Assembly (NCBI GenBank): GCA_963576735.1
Contig: OY755179.1
Location: 5,022,001-5,086,000 of the forward strand
DNA: 64,000 bases
Reading direction: 5' to 3'
Source: Bedellia somnulentella
Taxonomy: Eukaryota; Arthropoda; Insecta; Lepidoptera; Bedelliidae
The position numbers and the translations under genes are program-made. The notes under the pieces were generated by a model, which saw only the letters and a list, made by a program, of their open reading frames with translations, had not been told where the DNA came from and made no database searches. Shown here in pieces: positions 33,609-45,329 of this stretch. Position 1 is the stretch's first letter; every line of letters starts with the position of its first letter.

Positions 33609-33840
33609 TAAACTAATAAATAATGAAAAGAAAAATTTCAACACAGGCGGGAATCGAACCCGCGACCTCGGGTATACGCCCCCGTCGCTCTGCCAGTTGA
33701 GCTACCGTGTCAATGGCTGCCAGTGCGAAATTCTTTTATCCTTTGTTTCTTTTACACTTTTAAGTAGTGTTTAGTTTTCTTTCCTTTATTTATTAGTAAT
33801 AATCCCCACATGAGGTTTTCATGAACAAAAACATTCAAAT
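33609..33840 (-). mobile_element. SINE-C, long form
   Basis: On the minus strand: cctcatgtggggattatta head, a 60-base spacer (aaaagtgtaaaagaaac), then a complete tRNA-like module (33651-33715) and a ctttt-attta tail. The spacer matches the one at 1860-1910, so it belongs to the family. Confidence 0.7.
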
Positions 33841-34043
33841 TATGTATTATTTAACGTTAACTAGCCAAATTCTTAATACAATGTAGGTAGTCCCATGTAT
33901 ATAGGATTCGGTGCCAAACAATAAATAAACAAAGATCACTAAAAACCTTTAAATTTTAATAAATTATTATATAAATTGATCAAATGGCTATTCAGAAATG
34001 CTCTTAAACTTGTCATGAACTTAGCTATCAAGGTAACAGCAAA

Positions 34044-34170
34044 GCCGTGTAGTGCCGGCTTAGAATGTCACTACCCCTTTCTACACACGGGTGTCGTAAG
34101 AGGCGACTACTATCAAGCTCTGATGCTCTAGCTACCCCTTTTTAGGATTTATGGCCGTGAGTATATGTGT
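34044..34170 (+). mobile_element. SINE-B, internally deleted
   Basis: The first 65 bases join directly to the last 60; about 110 bases are missing between aggcgactac and tatcaagctc. Confidence 0.8.
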
Positions 34171-35091
34171 CATACTCGATTCATAATGTATAATCCAAAG
34201 AAAACTAATAACCAAACAAAAAACGTAGAAAACAAAAATAAACAGAGAATCCCAAGTTAACACATAATCATTATCACTGATCGATGTCAAGGAAAAGCAG
34301 TCGGGAGCAGGACGGAGTAGGAACGATTTGTAATACATCAACCCGAAGTGCCTATTTCTTGTATAAGATATACAACGACCTAAAAACACGAAAGAGGAGG
34401 CATGCTGAAATAGAGCCTTTTTATTATGTTGTGTAATGCATTTATTTAGGTATATTACATAATATTATAGGTATTTCGCTATTGATGGGAAGGAGTCTAT
34501 CCTCAAAAGGGAGACTAGGCCATAGACCACCACATCGGACCATATTGTATTTACTGTTTCATTAGTTATAATAGTAAATATATACGGACATATTATTCAC
34601 AAATCAAGTACACCCCAAGCTAAGTAAAACTTGTGTTATGGGATACTAACTCAAATAATAACAAACAACTTTATCATCATTATATTGCGCAAAAGTTTTT
34701 TTTGTCCGCACAGTGCAAAAAATAATTGGATTTGAGAAGCGCAGTCCATATAATTTTTTCATATTTTGAAATATGACATTGTGAATGTAATGCTGCATCT
34801 ATTTTGTTAAAACACCGATGGTATTGCCTGTTTTCTATAATGAACCTCTTCCGAAGCTTACGGGAATAAAGCAGTTTAGTGTTTCTATGTATCTTTTCTC
34901 CTTAACATAACAATCTTCGTAGTTCATTGGGAAAAGCACTGCCATTGTAAGCATAAACTTAATAGGGTTATCACTCAGGGCTAACACTAAAAGTTTGAAT
35001 GTTGAAAAATCATTTTTTTATCTTGACTTAAAATGTTCTATTTATAGACTGAGATTTAAATTATTCATAAGCTTTTCAATTCACATTTTCA
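34171..35091. other. Mostly unassigned; possible old repeat
   Basis: 34485-34660 contains gggagactaggccatagac and aaacttgtgttatgggatac, phrases I recognise from common lepidopteran repeats, but no element boundaries are visible. Confidence 0.35.
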
Positions 35092-35346
35092 TAACATAAA
35101 CATAAACGTTCACGCCGTTTTTTCCCCGAAGGGGTTGGCAGAGGTACCAATACTCCTGAACTCACATGGCAGGCGCCATCTAGTTTCCAGAGAAGGTACC
35201 CACGTTTTGCTTAGACAGTGTACTCACGTGATAGGGGGCAGGCCTATCGCCGTTTTGTACGAATACACTGTCACATGACTAAGTACAACTCAGCCATGTG
35301 GGTTTCCTCACGATGTTTTCCCTCACCGTTAGCAACCATGATAAAT
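35092..35346 (-). mobile_element. SINE-A, headless
   Basis: Good tail and body, but it stops at ttatcatggttg before the tRNA-like head. The copy at 60928 stops at the same place. Confidence 0.85.
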
Positions 35347-35791
35347 AAATGTTTTCTATTTTCAAGTTTACTTAATCTGATTGTAGCGTGTTATGAACCT
35401 AAAAATACCTAATGCTCATTTATTTTTATTCCACATACCTATTCTATCAATAAGTATAGAATTGAAAACAAAATTGATGTCCAATGAAAAGTAATGAATC
35501 AACTTTCATATGAATGAAGACAACGCACTCGATTAACCCGCAATTTGTCAACTGCCCGTCTCGTGTTTGGTCCGTACGAAATTCGCAGCGTCATTTATCA
35601 AACTGGCGTGTGTCAGTGTCATGCCCTGTTTTATATGATACGATTATATTTTTTCTTTGTTGTTAAATGAGTAAAATACTTTATTATTTGCAGGTAATTG
35701 AATTTATTTTAGGACTAAGTTTATATGGGTGATATGCTACGCCCTCAAATATTGCATTTCATACTAAATTCAAGAAATACGCAAAACTACA
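35347..35791. other. Unassigned DNA
   Basis: No feature recognised. Confidence 0.3.
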
Positions 35792-35963
35792 TGCATACAT
35801 AAATGTACTCACGGCTATAAATCCTATAAATCATAGCCAGATCCTCACAATTACAAATACTCTAGCTCCTTTTGGAAGTTGAGTGGGGCATAGATTGTAA
35901 AACAAAGGATGGTTAGTGATATGTCTCCAGCCATATCATCACACAACCCCTTAAAAAGCCTTA
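35792..35963 (-). mobile_element. SINE-B, diverged
   Basis: Tail catgcatacataaatgtac, then gctataaatcc, cttttggaagttgagtgggg and aagccttaaa. The 5' part is lost. Confidence 0.65.
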
Positions 35964-36195
35964 AAACACAAAACACCTGCGGAAAGTACACAATGTCCCT
36001 AACGTTGTAAACAATAAAAATTGCACCACACATCACCTTCAGCTGAATAGTTATTAAGGTTCCGTTCCTCAAAAGAAAATATCCTTTGCTGTAGGTCGGT
36101 CCGTATCATCCATCTGTCTTTCGAACCCTTTGTCTCAAGTTCATGTGGCGGAAGAGTCAAAATTCTAGGTAGGAATAAAAACTGCTAAATAAAAG

Positions 36196-36441
36196 CTGTG
36201 TAGTGTCGGCTTAGAATAGCACTACCCCATTTCTTCCGTTGGGTGTACGTAAGAGGCGACTAACGGTATTGGGGCTTTTTAAGGGATTTTTGGGCGATGC
36301 GGTTGGCGACCCATCACCAACAACCTTTATTCTACCATCTTTTTCCCACTCAAGTTCCAAAAGTGGCTGAGAAATTTCTAATTTCTCAACTCTGGCTACC
36401 CCTTTTAGGGATTTATAGCCGTGAGTATATGTATGTATGTA
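36196..36441 (+). mobile_element. SINE-B, full length
   Basis: Complete copy, ctgtgtagtgtcggc to tatgtatgtatgta. Confidence 0.9.
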
Positions 36442-36679
36442 TAAAAACTATAAAATGAAGTCTACGTCTCTTGATAATATGCAAAAATAAAACGTTTATA
36501 TCAACGTCAAAAAGGGCATTGTGGATTTTGCGTCGCGAGAAATTATTTAAAACAGTCAAGGGATTAAAAATGTAAATGTTGTGTTCCATTGGATATGAAA
36601 TTTGGTAGTTATACCACCTTATACTACAAGTACGTAGAAGACCACAAAATTTTATATTTGGAACTTTAAAACTTAATAA

Positions 36680-36795
36680 AATCTGAAGCAGGCGTCCGAA
36701 TTGTGAAGAATAAAAGGGCATTTAGGAAACGATTGAAGAATGTAATCGAAACTGGAGAGGTTTGACAGGATCGAACATAGTTTGAATCCCAAGGT
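36680..36795 (+). mobile_element. RTE-like LINE, old 3' fragment
   Basis: gcaggcgtccgaattgtgaa and ggagaggtttgacaggatcg correspond to the last coding region of the LINE. It sits 60 bases from the younger copy in opposite orientation. Confidence 0.65.
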
Positions 36796-36854
36796 TTGTT
36801 GTTAACCCTATGTTTTAATAATATCATAAAAAATATAGTCTTAACTTTTTTAAC

Positions 36855-38567
36855 ATACATACATACATACATATTCTCACGCCGTTAGTTCCCACTGGGG
36901 TAGGCAGAGACTATCGATCGCCACTTTGTACGATCCTGGCAAACCTCTCTGGCTTCGTTTACATCCATCAATCTTTTCATACATGCTCTTTTATTCTTCA
37001 TACTGCGGACACCTGCCTTTTTGAGCACATTTTCTATTTGATCCAAATGTGTCCTCCGAGGTCGTCCTCTACTAACATTACCTACCACATTGGCTCTATA
37101 TATCTCTTTCACCAATTTACTGTCATCCATCCTCTCTATGTGCCCAAACCATCTCAACATTCCTTTTTCTATCTTTCTTTCAATATCATCTTTTACACCA
37201 CACCTTTCACGAATCACATCATTCCTCACACGATCACATAACCTTACATTACACACTTTTCTGAGGGATCTCATTTCTACTGCATTCACTCTACTTTCAT
37301 GCTTCTTCTGCCACACCCAACATTCACTGCCATACATAAGCGTAGGAACAAGGACAGCATCATGCACAGCCATTCGGGCCTTTTCAGACACCGACTGACT
37401 AGACATTAGACTATCCAGCGCTCCATTTACCGCATTACCCTTTTTCACTCTTCTCTCGATATCTTCATCACACTTTCCATCCCTAGTAAACAAACTATCC
37501 AAATATACAAACTCTTTCACTTGTTCCACTTTCTTACCATTAATCTCAATCACGCATTCGGTCATATTCACCTCTCTCTCAAAAACCATAGTTTTTGTTT
37601 TATCTACATTCACCCTCATTCCCTTTTTTTCAAAAGACGCACATGCAATATTCATCATCTCTTGCAGTTCTTCCACCGATGATGCAAGTAGCACTTGATC
37701 GTCGGCATATAAGAGGCATTTGATGATGAATCCACCCATTCTCAATCCATAATCACTTTCACGCAACTCTGTTAAACAGTCATCCATGAACAAATTGAAG
37801 AGCCACGGGGAAGCTACACAACCCTGTCGGACACCCCGAGAGATCCCGAACCAGTCAGTATTTTCCCCGTTTACTCTCACACATGCACTGGAATCCTCAT
37901 AGAGTAATACCAGTGCACGTATAAGTCGACTCCCCAAACCGAACTTGGATAACACCTCCCATAAACACTTTCTTACCACCCTATCATACGCCTTCTCTAA
38001 ATCAATGAAGGAGCGATACACCTTTCGGTTCTTAGCTAAGAACTTTTCGGTGATGCTCCTTAAAGAGAAGATTTGGTCCATACATCCTATTCCCTTTCGA
38101 AATCCTGCTTGCACATCCCAAATTTTATCATCCGTTTCATTCATCACTCTTTCAATCAGAACCTTTGCATACAATTTACCGACAATGCTGAGTAGGCTAA
38201 TTCCACGGTAGTTTCTAGCCTCCTGGTGTGACCCCTTTCCTTTATATAAAGGCACAATTACCGCTTTGCACCAGTCTTGTGGCACTTTGCCACTCGACCA
38301 GCATTTTTGGAAAAGGAAGTACAACCAGGAAGCCACCACCCCTTTACCAGCCCTCAGCATTTCAGTGTTTATCCTGTCATACCCTGCCGCTTTCCCTAGT
38401 TTCATACTTTTCATTGCTTTCATTATTTCTTCCATACTGATCTCACTGTCACTAAAGTCACCCATAACGTCGTTCCAATCAACATTACTGCTGATTGGCG
38501 AAGAAATGGATGAATCCTCTTTTTCAAAGAGTCCCTCAAAATAGTTCTTCTTAAACTTTTTTAACTG
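36855..38567 (-). mobile_element. RTE-like LINE, 5'-truncated copy with 13-bp target duplication
   Basis: taacttttttaac flanks the copy (36842-36854 and 38568-38580). The 3' end on the minus strand is ccccagtggg, ggcgtgag, then (TATG)n. The 1713-bp copy lacks the endonuclease half. It is the reference for the many LINE scraps in this window. Confidence 0.9.
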
Positions 38568-38597
38568 TAACTTTTTTAACTCATTAGTAAAACACAT
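36885..38597 (-). CDS. RTE-like reverse transcriptase, intact but N-terminally truncated
   Basis: 570 open codons. The first ten (to about KKL) come from flanking DNA and the target duplication, so LINE-derived sequence starts near QLKKFKKNYF. RT motifs: LGKAAGYDRINTEMLRAG (67-84), VIVPLYKGKGS (113-123), YRGISLLS (130-137), FIDLEKAYD (197-205), GVRQGCVASPWLF (255-267) and YADD (297-300). After the RT come LMYGSECWVWQKKHES and MLRWFGHIERM, a C-terminal pattern common in RTE-type elements. The apurinic endonuclease expected upstream is absent. No stop or frameshift remains, so the insertion is young. Clade assignment is from memory of the motifs. Confidence 0.85.
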   Translation of the reverse strand: MCFTNELKKLQLKKFKKNYFEGLFEKEDSSISSPISSNVDWNDVMGDFSDSEISMEEIMKAMKSMKLGKAAGYDRINTEMLRAGKGVVASWLYFLFQKCWSSGKVPQDWCKAVIVPLYKGKGSHQEARNYRGISLLSIVGKLYAKVLIERVMNETDDKIWDVQAGFRKGIGCMDQIFSLRSITEKFLAKNRKVYRSFIDLEKAYDRVVRKCLWEVLSKFGLGSRLIRALVLLYEDSSACVRVNGENTDWFGISRGVRQGCVASPWLFNLFMDDCLTELRESDYGLRMGGFIIKCLLYADDQVLLASSVEELQEMMNIACASFEKKGMRVNVDKTKTMVFEREVNMTECVIEINGKKVEQVKEFVYLDSLFTRDGKCDEDIERRVKKGNAVNGALDSLMSSQSVSEKARMAVHDAVLVPTLMYGSECWVWQKKHESRVNAVEMRSLRKVCNVRLCDRVRNDVIRERCGVKDDIERKIEKGMLRWFGHIERMDDSKLVKEIYRANVVGNVSRGRPRRTHLDQIENVLKKAGVRSMKNKRACMKRLMDVNEAREVCQDRTKWRSIVSAYPSGN

Positions 38598-38929
38598 ACT
38601 TACGTAACATAGAAACCTCGTTAAAAAAATTCGATTTGTACTTGTCTAGTTTTTAATAAAATCTCAATTTAATCAGCTCTCACGGTCGCTAATAGCAAAA
38701 AGTCTTAGTTGTGTATAATTTATACTGCAAAGAATACTTTATCAAAATTATATTTCATCGTTATCGGTTGACAATCTTGGTAGGTCGCACATCTTTGTCT
38801 TTTCTTAAGTAATATAAGTGGCTCATTAACCAACGTTGTCAATTGTCTGGGAGAACACCGTGAGGGAAACCACATGGTTGCCTAGTAATAAATTATGTAG
38901 TAGTGTAGCCTTACAAACTTACAAATAGC
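38581..38929. other. Unassigned DNA with a SINE-A scrap
   Basis: 38826-38890 (aacaccgtgagggaaaccac) is a short decayed piece of SINE-A on the plus strand. Nothing else seen. Confidence 0.4.
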
Positions 38930-39174
38930 TGTGTAGTGTCGGCATAGAATAGCACTACCCCATTTCTTCCGGTGGGTGTACGTAAGAGGCGACTAACGGA
39001 CTTGGGGCTTTTTAAGGGATTTTTGGGCGATGCGGTTGGAGACCCATCACCAACAACCTTTGTACTACCATCTTTTCCCCACTCAACTTCCAAAAGTGGC
39101 TGAGGAATTTATTATTTCTCAGCTCTGGTTACCCCTTCTAGAGATTTATAGCCGTGAGTATATATATGTATGTA
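38930..39174 (+). mobile_element. SINE-B, full length
   Basis: Complete copy; tail gtgagtatatatatgtatg. Confidence 0.9.
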
Positions 39175-39465
39175 GTTGTGTAAAACGTTAAATAAATACA
39201 AGATAGTTTTAATTACGTACGCTGTTCTATTTTTTCTTTAAACCTACTACATGGAGGTCCACGTAGAAGGTAGGAACCTACCCTGCAAACAATGCCCTCG
39301 TTGTCTCTTTATTTATTAAACATCACTTTACATAAATACGTATCAGTCCGCATCATACGCAAAAACCACTTTATTATGTTAAGTACAGTGTAATTTCTCA
39401 TATATTTTTATCTCAAATCACACTATTTCTCACACTGTCGCATAACCTTACATTAAATATGATAT

Positions 39466-39714
39466 ACATACATACATACATATACTCACGGCTATAAATC
39501 CCTTGAAGGGGTAGCCAGAGCTAGGGAATTAAAAATTCCTCAGCCACTTTTGGAAGTTGCGTGGGGAATAGATGGTGGAATAAAGGTTGTTGGTGATGGG
39601 TCTCCAACCGCATCGCCCAAAAATCCCTTAAAAGCCCCAATACCGTTAGTCGCCTCTTACGTACACCCACCGGAAGAAATGGGGTAGTGCTATTCTAAGC
39701 CGGCACTACACAGC
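39466..39714 (-). mobile_element. SINE-B, full length
   Basis: Tail catacatacatacatatac at the left and ccggcactacacagc at the right; (aaat)n follows, perhaps at the target. Confidence 0.9.
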
Positions 39715-40050
39715 AAATAAATAAATAAATAAATATGATATGTATAACAAAATATATGGAAACGCCGCAACAAAAAGAACCTGTTATAAATTCAACTCGT
39801 AAAAGACACTCATAAAGACACATGGTCTATAAAATTACTCTTGTTCTTGCTACGGACATAACTCAAATATTAAATATGTGACCGCTTTTTGAATTTTCTT
39901 TTTTAAGAACTTTTACTGACAACTTCCTTCCCTCGAAATTCTCCAAAGCCCTTAATTGCTCGGAAACGATAAGTCGTCCTTCTATACTTTTATCATGTGC
40001 TTCCTTCTAAAATGACCTAACCAAACTGACAGAAAATAACATACATACAT
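39715..40050. other. Unassigned AT-rich DNA
   Basis: No feature recognised. Confidence 0.3.
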
Positions 40051-40051
40051 T

Positions 40052-40370
40052 TATTTTATTTTATTTTATTTGGAAGATTTACAGCGTATACATTAACTAA
40101 ACAATAAAGTAAACAATGCAATGCCAATGAAAAATCTCCACCTATAACAATCGAACTAAAAACAACAGCTTACAGACTAAAAGTAAATTCAAATAACAGA
40201 CCGAGAACAATAGAAATAAAGGTAACAATACTAAAAACTAAATTAATTATTGCTAAAAAAGAAAAAATAAAATAAAAATAATTAACTTAAATGTTCTGAA
40301 AAAATGAATTGGTAAGTAATCGCTTGATTGCTGAAATGCTGGAGTTAAATATGTCGAAATCATTTTGAAT
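40052..40370 (-). repeat. Possible LINE 3' UTR with (AAAAT)n end
   Basis: attttattttattttattt at the left edge is a tail-like repeat for a minus-strand element. The adjoining 300 bases are A-rich with no coding sequence. Family unknown. Confidence 0.35.
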
Positions 40371-40375
40371 TTCAT

Positions 40376-40575
40376 TACATACATATACTCACGCCATTAT
40401 TTCCCATTGGGATAGGCAGAGACTGTTGATGGCCATTTCGTACGATCCTGGCAAACCTCTCTTTCTTCGTTTACATCCACTATCTTTTCACTAATGCTCT
40501 TTTATTCTTCACACTTCGGACACCTGACTTTTTAAGCACACTCTCTATCTAGTCTTAAACCTCTAGTAACATATC
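40376..40575 (-). mobile_element. RTE-like LINE, 3' fragment
   Basis: Tail acatacatatactcacg, hairpin cccattgggatagg, then the cgatcctggcaaacctct coding end to about ctctatctag. Confidence 0.8.
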
Positions 40576-40932
40576 TTCAATTAAGTATAAATAAGTCTTA
40601 TAATTAAGCGAGTTTACTCCTGAACTAGGAACCTTCGGGTTTCGCTAGTTTCACTAATACACCACTATGTACGATAACAATTATTTTGGTAATATAAGGT
40701 TTTATGACTGGACCAAAAATGATAAACAATATTGAAACTATGTTTTGCAGTCAATAATTTGATTGTGTTTCATGAAAATTGAATGTGACGATAAGTGAGT
40801 TATGTATTCAGCGTTAATTTGCTGTTGACACAAAAATAATTCGATGATTTACTGATTGTGGCAATGTGTTGCAATTATTGGTAGAGGTTATTTTTTAACC
40901 ATCACTTGTCTATATCTATGTCTATATATATG
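40576..40932. other. Unassigned DNA
   Basis: No feature recognised. Confidence 0.3.
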
Positions 40933-41176
40933 CCGTGTAGTGTCGGCTTAGAATAGCACTACCCTATTTCTTTCGGTGGGTGTACGTAAGAGGCGACTAA
41001 CGGTATTGAGCCTTTCTAAGGGATTTTTGGGCGATGCGGTTGGAGACCCATCACCAACAACCTTTATTTTACCATCTTTTCCCCACTAAATTTCCAAAAG
41101 TGGCTGAGGATATTTTTTTCCTTAGCTCTGGCTACCCCTTCTAGGGATCTATAGCCGTGAGTATATGTATGTATGC
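40933..41176 (+). mobile_element. SINE-B, full length
   Basis: gccgtgtagtgtcggc to gtatatgtatgtatg. Confidence 0.9.
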
Positions 41177-41194
41177 ACTTGTCTATCTACATCA

Positions 41195-41300
41195 TACATA
41201 AAGTAGTAGTAGTAGTAGCCAGAGTCTAGGAACTATAAATCCCTTTGTCACTTTAACAAGCTGACTGAAGAAACGATTGTAAAATAAGGGATAATTTGGT
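41195..41300 (-). mobile_element. SINE-B scrap beside a (TAG)n microsatellite
   Basis: agtagtagtagtagtag at 41203-41219 precedes gccagagtctagg and ctgactgaagaaacgattg, which align with the 3' third of SINE-B. Confidence 0.4.
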
Positions 41301-43722
41301 CTGGTATAAATATCTGATATACATGAACACACAAACATATGGTTATAGTATACAGATCAAGTTAGCCCCTTTAAGCGTACAAAAATAACATGTGAGAAAA
41401 CTATCTCTACTATACTATATATTTTTTATAATTGAAAATGGAATGATGAATAGAAAATATCCTTTCTAATGACTTCGATTTACATTTCAAACTATTATTC
41501 CGACATAAACTATGTGATACTAAACCATTCTAAGCTTTCTGAACAAATACAAACAAGTCTCAAGCAATATCAAGAATAGACAGAAGCCTTTACTTCTATC
41601 TATAATTCCTTTGTATTTTCATATTGCAGCAGTTATGAGCTAAATAAGTTATCAACACAAAACAGAGCTTGAAGAGAATAATTTAGAAACAGATTGTTAT
41701 TTCAGTGAGCTGTTAATTCCATTGAATCGCTGTGTCTCGGTGGACTGTTGTCTCATCAAGCCTGTTTCAATAGTGCCGCTCTAAATGAACTGAAAGCATG
41801 CTTAATTAGGGATGTGCAACCACGATAAATAATGTTTTTCAAGGTTCAATATTATTTAATATTTTACTATGCATAGTATATAATACAGAATAAATTACTG
41901 CAGTAATCGGACAGACATTCGTGACAAAACACTAGATATTTTCCATTAAACAACAAAAACATTACATTAGTGTTTTACATTAGCGGACATTACTAACCTA
42001 CAAGCACATGCCTTTTTAGTTTTTATTATTATACGCCTAGCTTTTATTTCTTTCTCGTTTTACTTTTTCTCTTATAAAACTATACGTATTAAGCGCAGAC
42101 GTCTCAATCATACAATAAAAATCCCATTGGCATTATTCACTTTCATACACATTTTCTATGTTACACAACATTTTAACTTTACGACCTAAACGCAACTAAA
42201 TTAAATTATATCAAATAAAAGCAAGTAAATTCAAGGCCTACAATTAAATTATTTCACACGCATCATAATGAGGTAAATACATAGAGAACTTAAAACTAAA
42301 TAGAGCGGAAACCAGACGTACGTACGTTTAGAACAAAAAACTATTGAAAAAAATCCACTACAAACAAATTTTCAAAACAAGTTATCCCTACACCCTGATT
42401 GGTTGATTTAATTTTCTGAATTTTGTTGGTCATACATTTGATTCGCTAAGTCAATGCCATAAACTGGACCCCTTACGGAAATTGACATTCTTTGTTTCTT
42501 CTCTATTTCGATAGGTTCTCTATGGGTAAATACAACTTTTCAATGCATTCTCATCGATAAAAATATTGATAAGCAAATAGATGGTTTACGTCCTACAGCA
42601 CTAAGTTAACATTTTGCAGTTTTCAATAAGAAGCTCGTGAAAATTACGTCCTACAAATTTATTCCCAAGTTTACGTTGTATCTTGCTCAAGCTGAGAAAG
42701 ACGGCTCGGATATTTTAAATTCAGATGAGGATAAACTGTTACCGAAGATCTGACTGGGAGGGGATTAAAATGGGAAAAGTATTTGTGCTATTGTCAGCAT
42801 GCAGTGAAGAAAATGTAGGGTCTTGCTTTTGACCGTAGGTGCAAGATAATGTCGTAATGTAACAAATGAAACTTTGAGCAAAAATTTTTCTCCTCTCAAC
42901 TATCAAAACTGGCTGAAGACTTTATATTGTCATAATTATGAATGGTAACCAAACGATGCTACAATATGTTTTATGAATGAAAAATGTTTGAAGTTTTATA
43001 AAGTAAACAAAGGTCATTTATGCAATAATATTTCCATGAGATCAAATTTGGAAAAATACGGTGTAAACATTGAATTTGAGTGTGAGAATACCAAGCAATA
43101 TAGAATATAAGTATAACTGTAGCCTAGCAAATCGAACGATTTTTTTAAAAAGTGAGATTTCCGTCGGACTAGCTCAAAAAGTCGAAACCAACACCCCAAT
43201 TTAAGTAAAGTTGGTACTGTAATACTATAGGTGAGAAATGTTCTCCGCAACGTATTTGGTTTCAGTATTTCTTAAGTGTCGCTTTACTCTCAAACTTGAA
43301 CGACTGAGGGTGCAAGGAAGAAGTGAGGGGTGAGTGAGGGAACAAAATCCGAAGAGTTTTGGTGCAATATTCATTAAGTTTTGAATCTCCCTTATCTAAA
43401 AGAGAAAAGTTTCAACTCACTTGAACGTGTGGGTTAAACTTCCACCAACGAATCAATTAAAACTTGTTTAAGTATAAGTTTGAGATTGACGTATTTTATT
43501 TTAGTATACTGAGCTTTTTTGCTGTGATTTAATTATATATTCATTTCGAAAGGTTAATAATTATGTTGGCTCCAATGCTATTAATACACTTGTATATCAG
43601 AACCTCATTTGAGGTCACATTTTTATGAAGTTTTAATTACAATTATAATAATGACTTGTGTTTGTATTTTTGAGCTCATAACTCAAAAACTTTATTATAT
43701 ATATTTCTATGATATATATATA
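41301..43722. other. 2.4 kb of AT-rich DNA without recognised features
   Basis: The longest stretch in the window without a recognised element. No ORF above about 80 codons looks coding, and no splice-framed exon could be argued. Confidence 0.4.
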
Positions 43723-44025
43723 CGTGGGACACTCAGAAAATTTTGCGAAAATAAAAAAAAATGTTCTATGGGTAAAAATGATTTTATTAAATCTTTTCAA
43801 AGTACTCTCCACCAGCATCTACACAAAGTTTCATAGGTCTAAACCAGTTTTCGAAACACTTTTTCCAGTCCGCCGCAGACACCTCATTTACAGCCCGCTG
43901 AAACGCTGACAGCGCATCTTCCGGCGATGAAAATTGTATCCCTTTGAGTTGATTTTTTATTTTAGGGAATAAAAAGAAGTCACACGGTGCCAGGTCAGGG
44001 CTGTAAGGAGGGTGACCCAAGAGTT

Positions 44026-44470
44026 TGTGGCGTACTATCGCAACTTATAGTCGCTCTACCCACCACTCAATATAAATATCGGGCGACAAGTTATTGGTCA
44101 ACGCCGCGCGCTCGCCGCGCTAGAGCGCCGCCCCGCGCCCGCTACTCGAGCTTCCCCACCGCTCTCGTCCGACGCTGTTGCTGCCGAAAACTGGTTTTGG
44201 AAGAGTGGTAACGGCCGCAGCGATCGTATGCTTGGAGAGTCACGTAGTCAGTCGGCTTACGAATATTCGCTAGAACTACCGCGCGCAATTAGCTATCTTT
44301 TATATAATTCGCGAGTGCTTGCTTCTTTGTAACTAATTTATTTATTCTGTTAATTATAATTTTCGTTACTTAATTCTTCGCTTTATTTCTAATTCTGCTT
44401 TTCTAATCTATCTTTATTCTTTTACTTGAGAACTTTATCCGTTAGAGGCTATACGCATATGACCTCTACA
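44026..44470 (+). repeat. 5' LTR
   Basis: Begins tgtggcgtac and ends gacctctaca (TG...CA). The GC-rich middle is rich in CpG, unlike the AT-rich surroundings. A TATA-like tataaatat lies at 44071. Confidence 0.92.
44071..44079 (+). promoter_or_regulatory. TATA-like box in the 5' LTR
   Basis: tataaatat, 45 bases into the LTR. A plausible core promoter; the transcription start is not known. Confidence 0.4.
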
Positions 44471-44471
44471 T

Positions 44472-44485
44472 TGGTGACCACCGAC
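44472..44485 (+). promoter_or_regulatory. Primer-binding site, tRNA-Trp-like
   Basis: tggtgaccaccgac starts two bases after the LTR. It matches the complement of a tRNA-Trp 3' end (tggtgaccccgac) apart from one extra base. CsRn1-type elements are known to use this tRNA. Confidence 0.65.
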
Positions 44486-44540
44486 TTTTGAGTGACGCAT
44501 TAGTGTTAGTTTTCGAGATAGTTACTAAGTGCTAAAGACT

Positions 44541-45329
44541 ATGAGTGAACCAGCGTCAACCATGGAGAGTAAAGAGGAGGTGTTTCGTGTCGGAGTGCGC
44601 GTGCCGCCTTTTTCCCCTGAGGAGCCGGATATGTGGTTCGCTCAGATCGAATCTCAGTTCGCGCTATCTAAGATTACTTCGGATGAGACGAAATTCCACT
44701 ACGTGAGCGCAAACCTCGATCCTCAATATGCGAAAGAAGTGAAAGATATAATTATTAACCCACCCACGACCAACAAATTTTTGAAATTAAAAACGGAATT
44801 AATTAAACGTCTTTCCGCTTCGAACGAAAAGAAGGTGAAGCAGTTATTGATGCACGAGGAATTGGGAGATAGAAAGCCATCGCAATTTCTTCGTCATTTA
44901 TCTAGTTTGGCTGGCCCAGCTGTTCCATCGGAATTTATTGCTACCCTATGGTCGAGCCGACTACCTCAGAACATCCAAACTGTTATAGCTCTACAGATGG
45001 ACTTGTCCCTTGAGATGTTAGGAGAGTTAGCTGATAAAGTGCATGAGATAGCTCCTCCATCTATTCAGGTAGCCAGCTGCTCTACTTCTAACTACGACGT
45101 TAGCAAAGAAATAAGTGAGCTCAGACAGCAAGTAAGTCTCTTAACTGGTCAGTTGAGCCGGTTAGGTCGATCAACATCTAAACCACGAAATGGTCAACGA
45201 ACCCGGTCCCGTAGCCGATCTAAACCTAGACAACCGCCAAACAATCATCCGCATTGTTTTTATCATTTTACGTACGGCGAGAAGGCGCGAAAATGTAGGC
45301 AGCCGTGCAGCTATAATGCGGGAAACTAG
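44541..45329 (+). CDS. gag: Gag of the LTR retrotransposon
   Basis: 262 codons from the ATG at 44541; a GTG 12 bases upstream is also in frame but an ATG is more likely. The capsid-like part runs from [20 protein letters not shown] to about QVASCS. It is followed by a short basic segment ([11 protein letters not shown]) and a single knuckle [18 protein letters not shown], i.e. C-x2-H-x9-C-x3-C. This CHCC arrangement, instead of the retroviral CCHC, marks the CsRn1 clade. Gag would form the particle that packages the RNA. The frame ends in TAG at 45327, directly after a GGGAAAC heptamer. Confidence 0.9.
   Translation: MSEPASTMESKEEVFRVGVRVPPFSPEEPDMWFAQIESQFALSKITSDETKFHYVSANLDPQYAKEVKDIIINPPTTNKFLKLKTELIKRLSASNEKKVKQLLMHEELGDRKPSQFLRHLSSLAGPAVPSEFIATLWSSRLPQNIQTVIALQMDLSLEMLGELADKVHEIAPPSIQVASCSTSNYDVSKEISELRQQVSLLTGQLSRLGRSTSKPRNGQRTRSRSRSKPRQPPNNHPHCFYHFTYGEKARKCRQPCSYNAGN

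Noticed and set aside
38911..39093. 60-codon ORF on the minus strand as a small gene
   Set aside because: It is SINE-B read backwards; similar frames appear in other SINE-B copies (for example 61218-61454).
43787..44020. Stand-alone 77-codon gene
   Set aside because: It is the displaced C-terminal part of the mariner transposase; its listed start codon is a TTG.
44100..44230. CpG-island promoter of a host gene
   Set aside because: The GC-rich block is the LTR itself and is repeated at 48506-48636.
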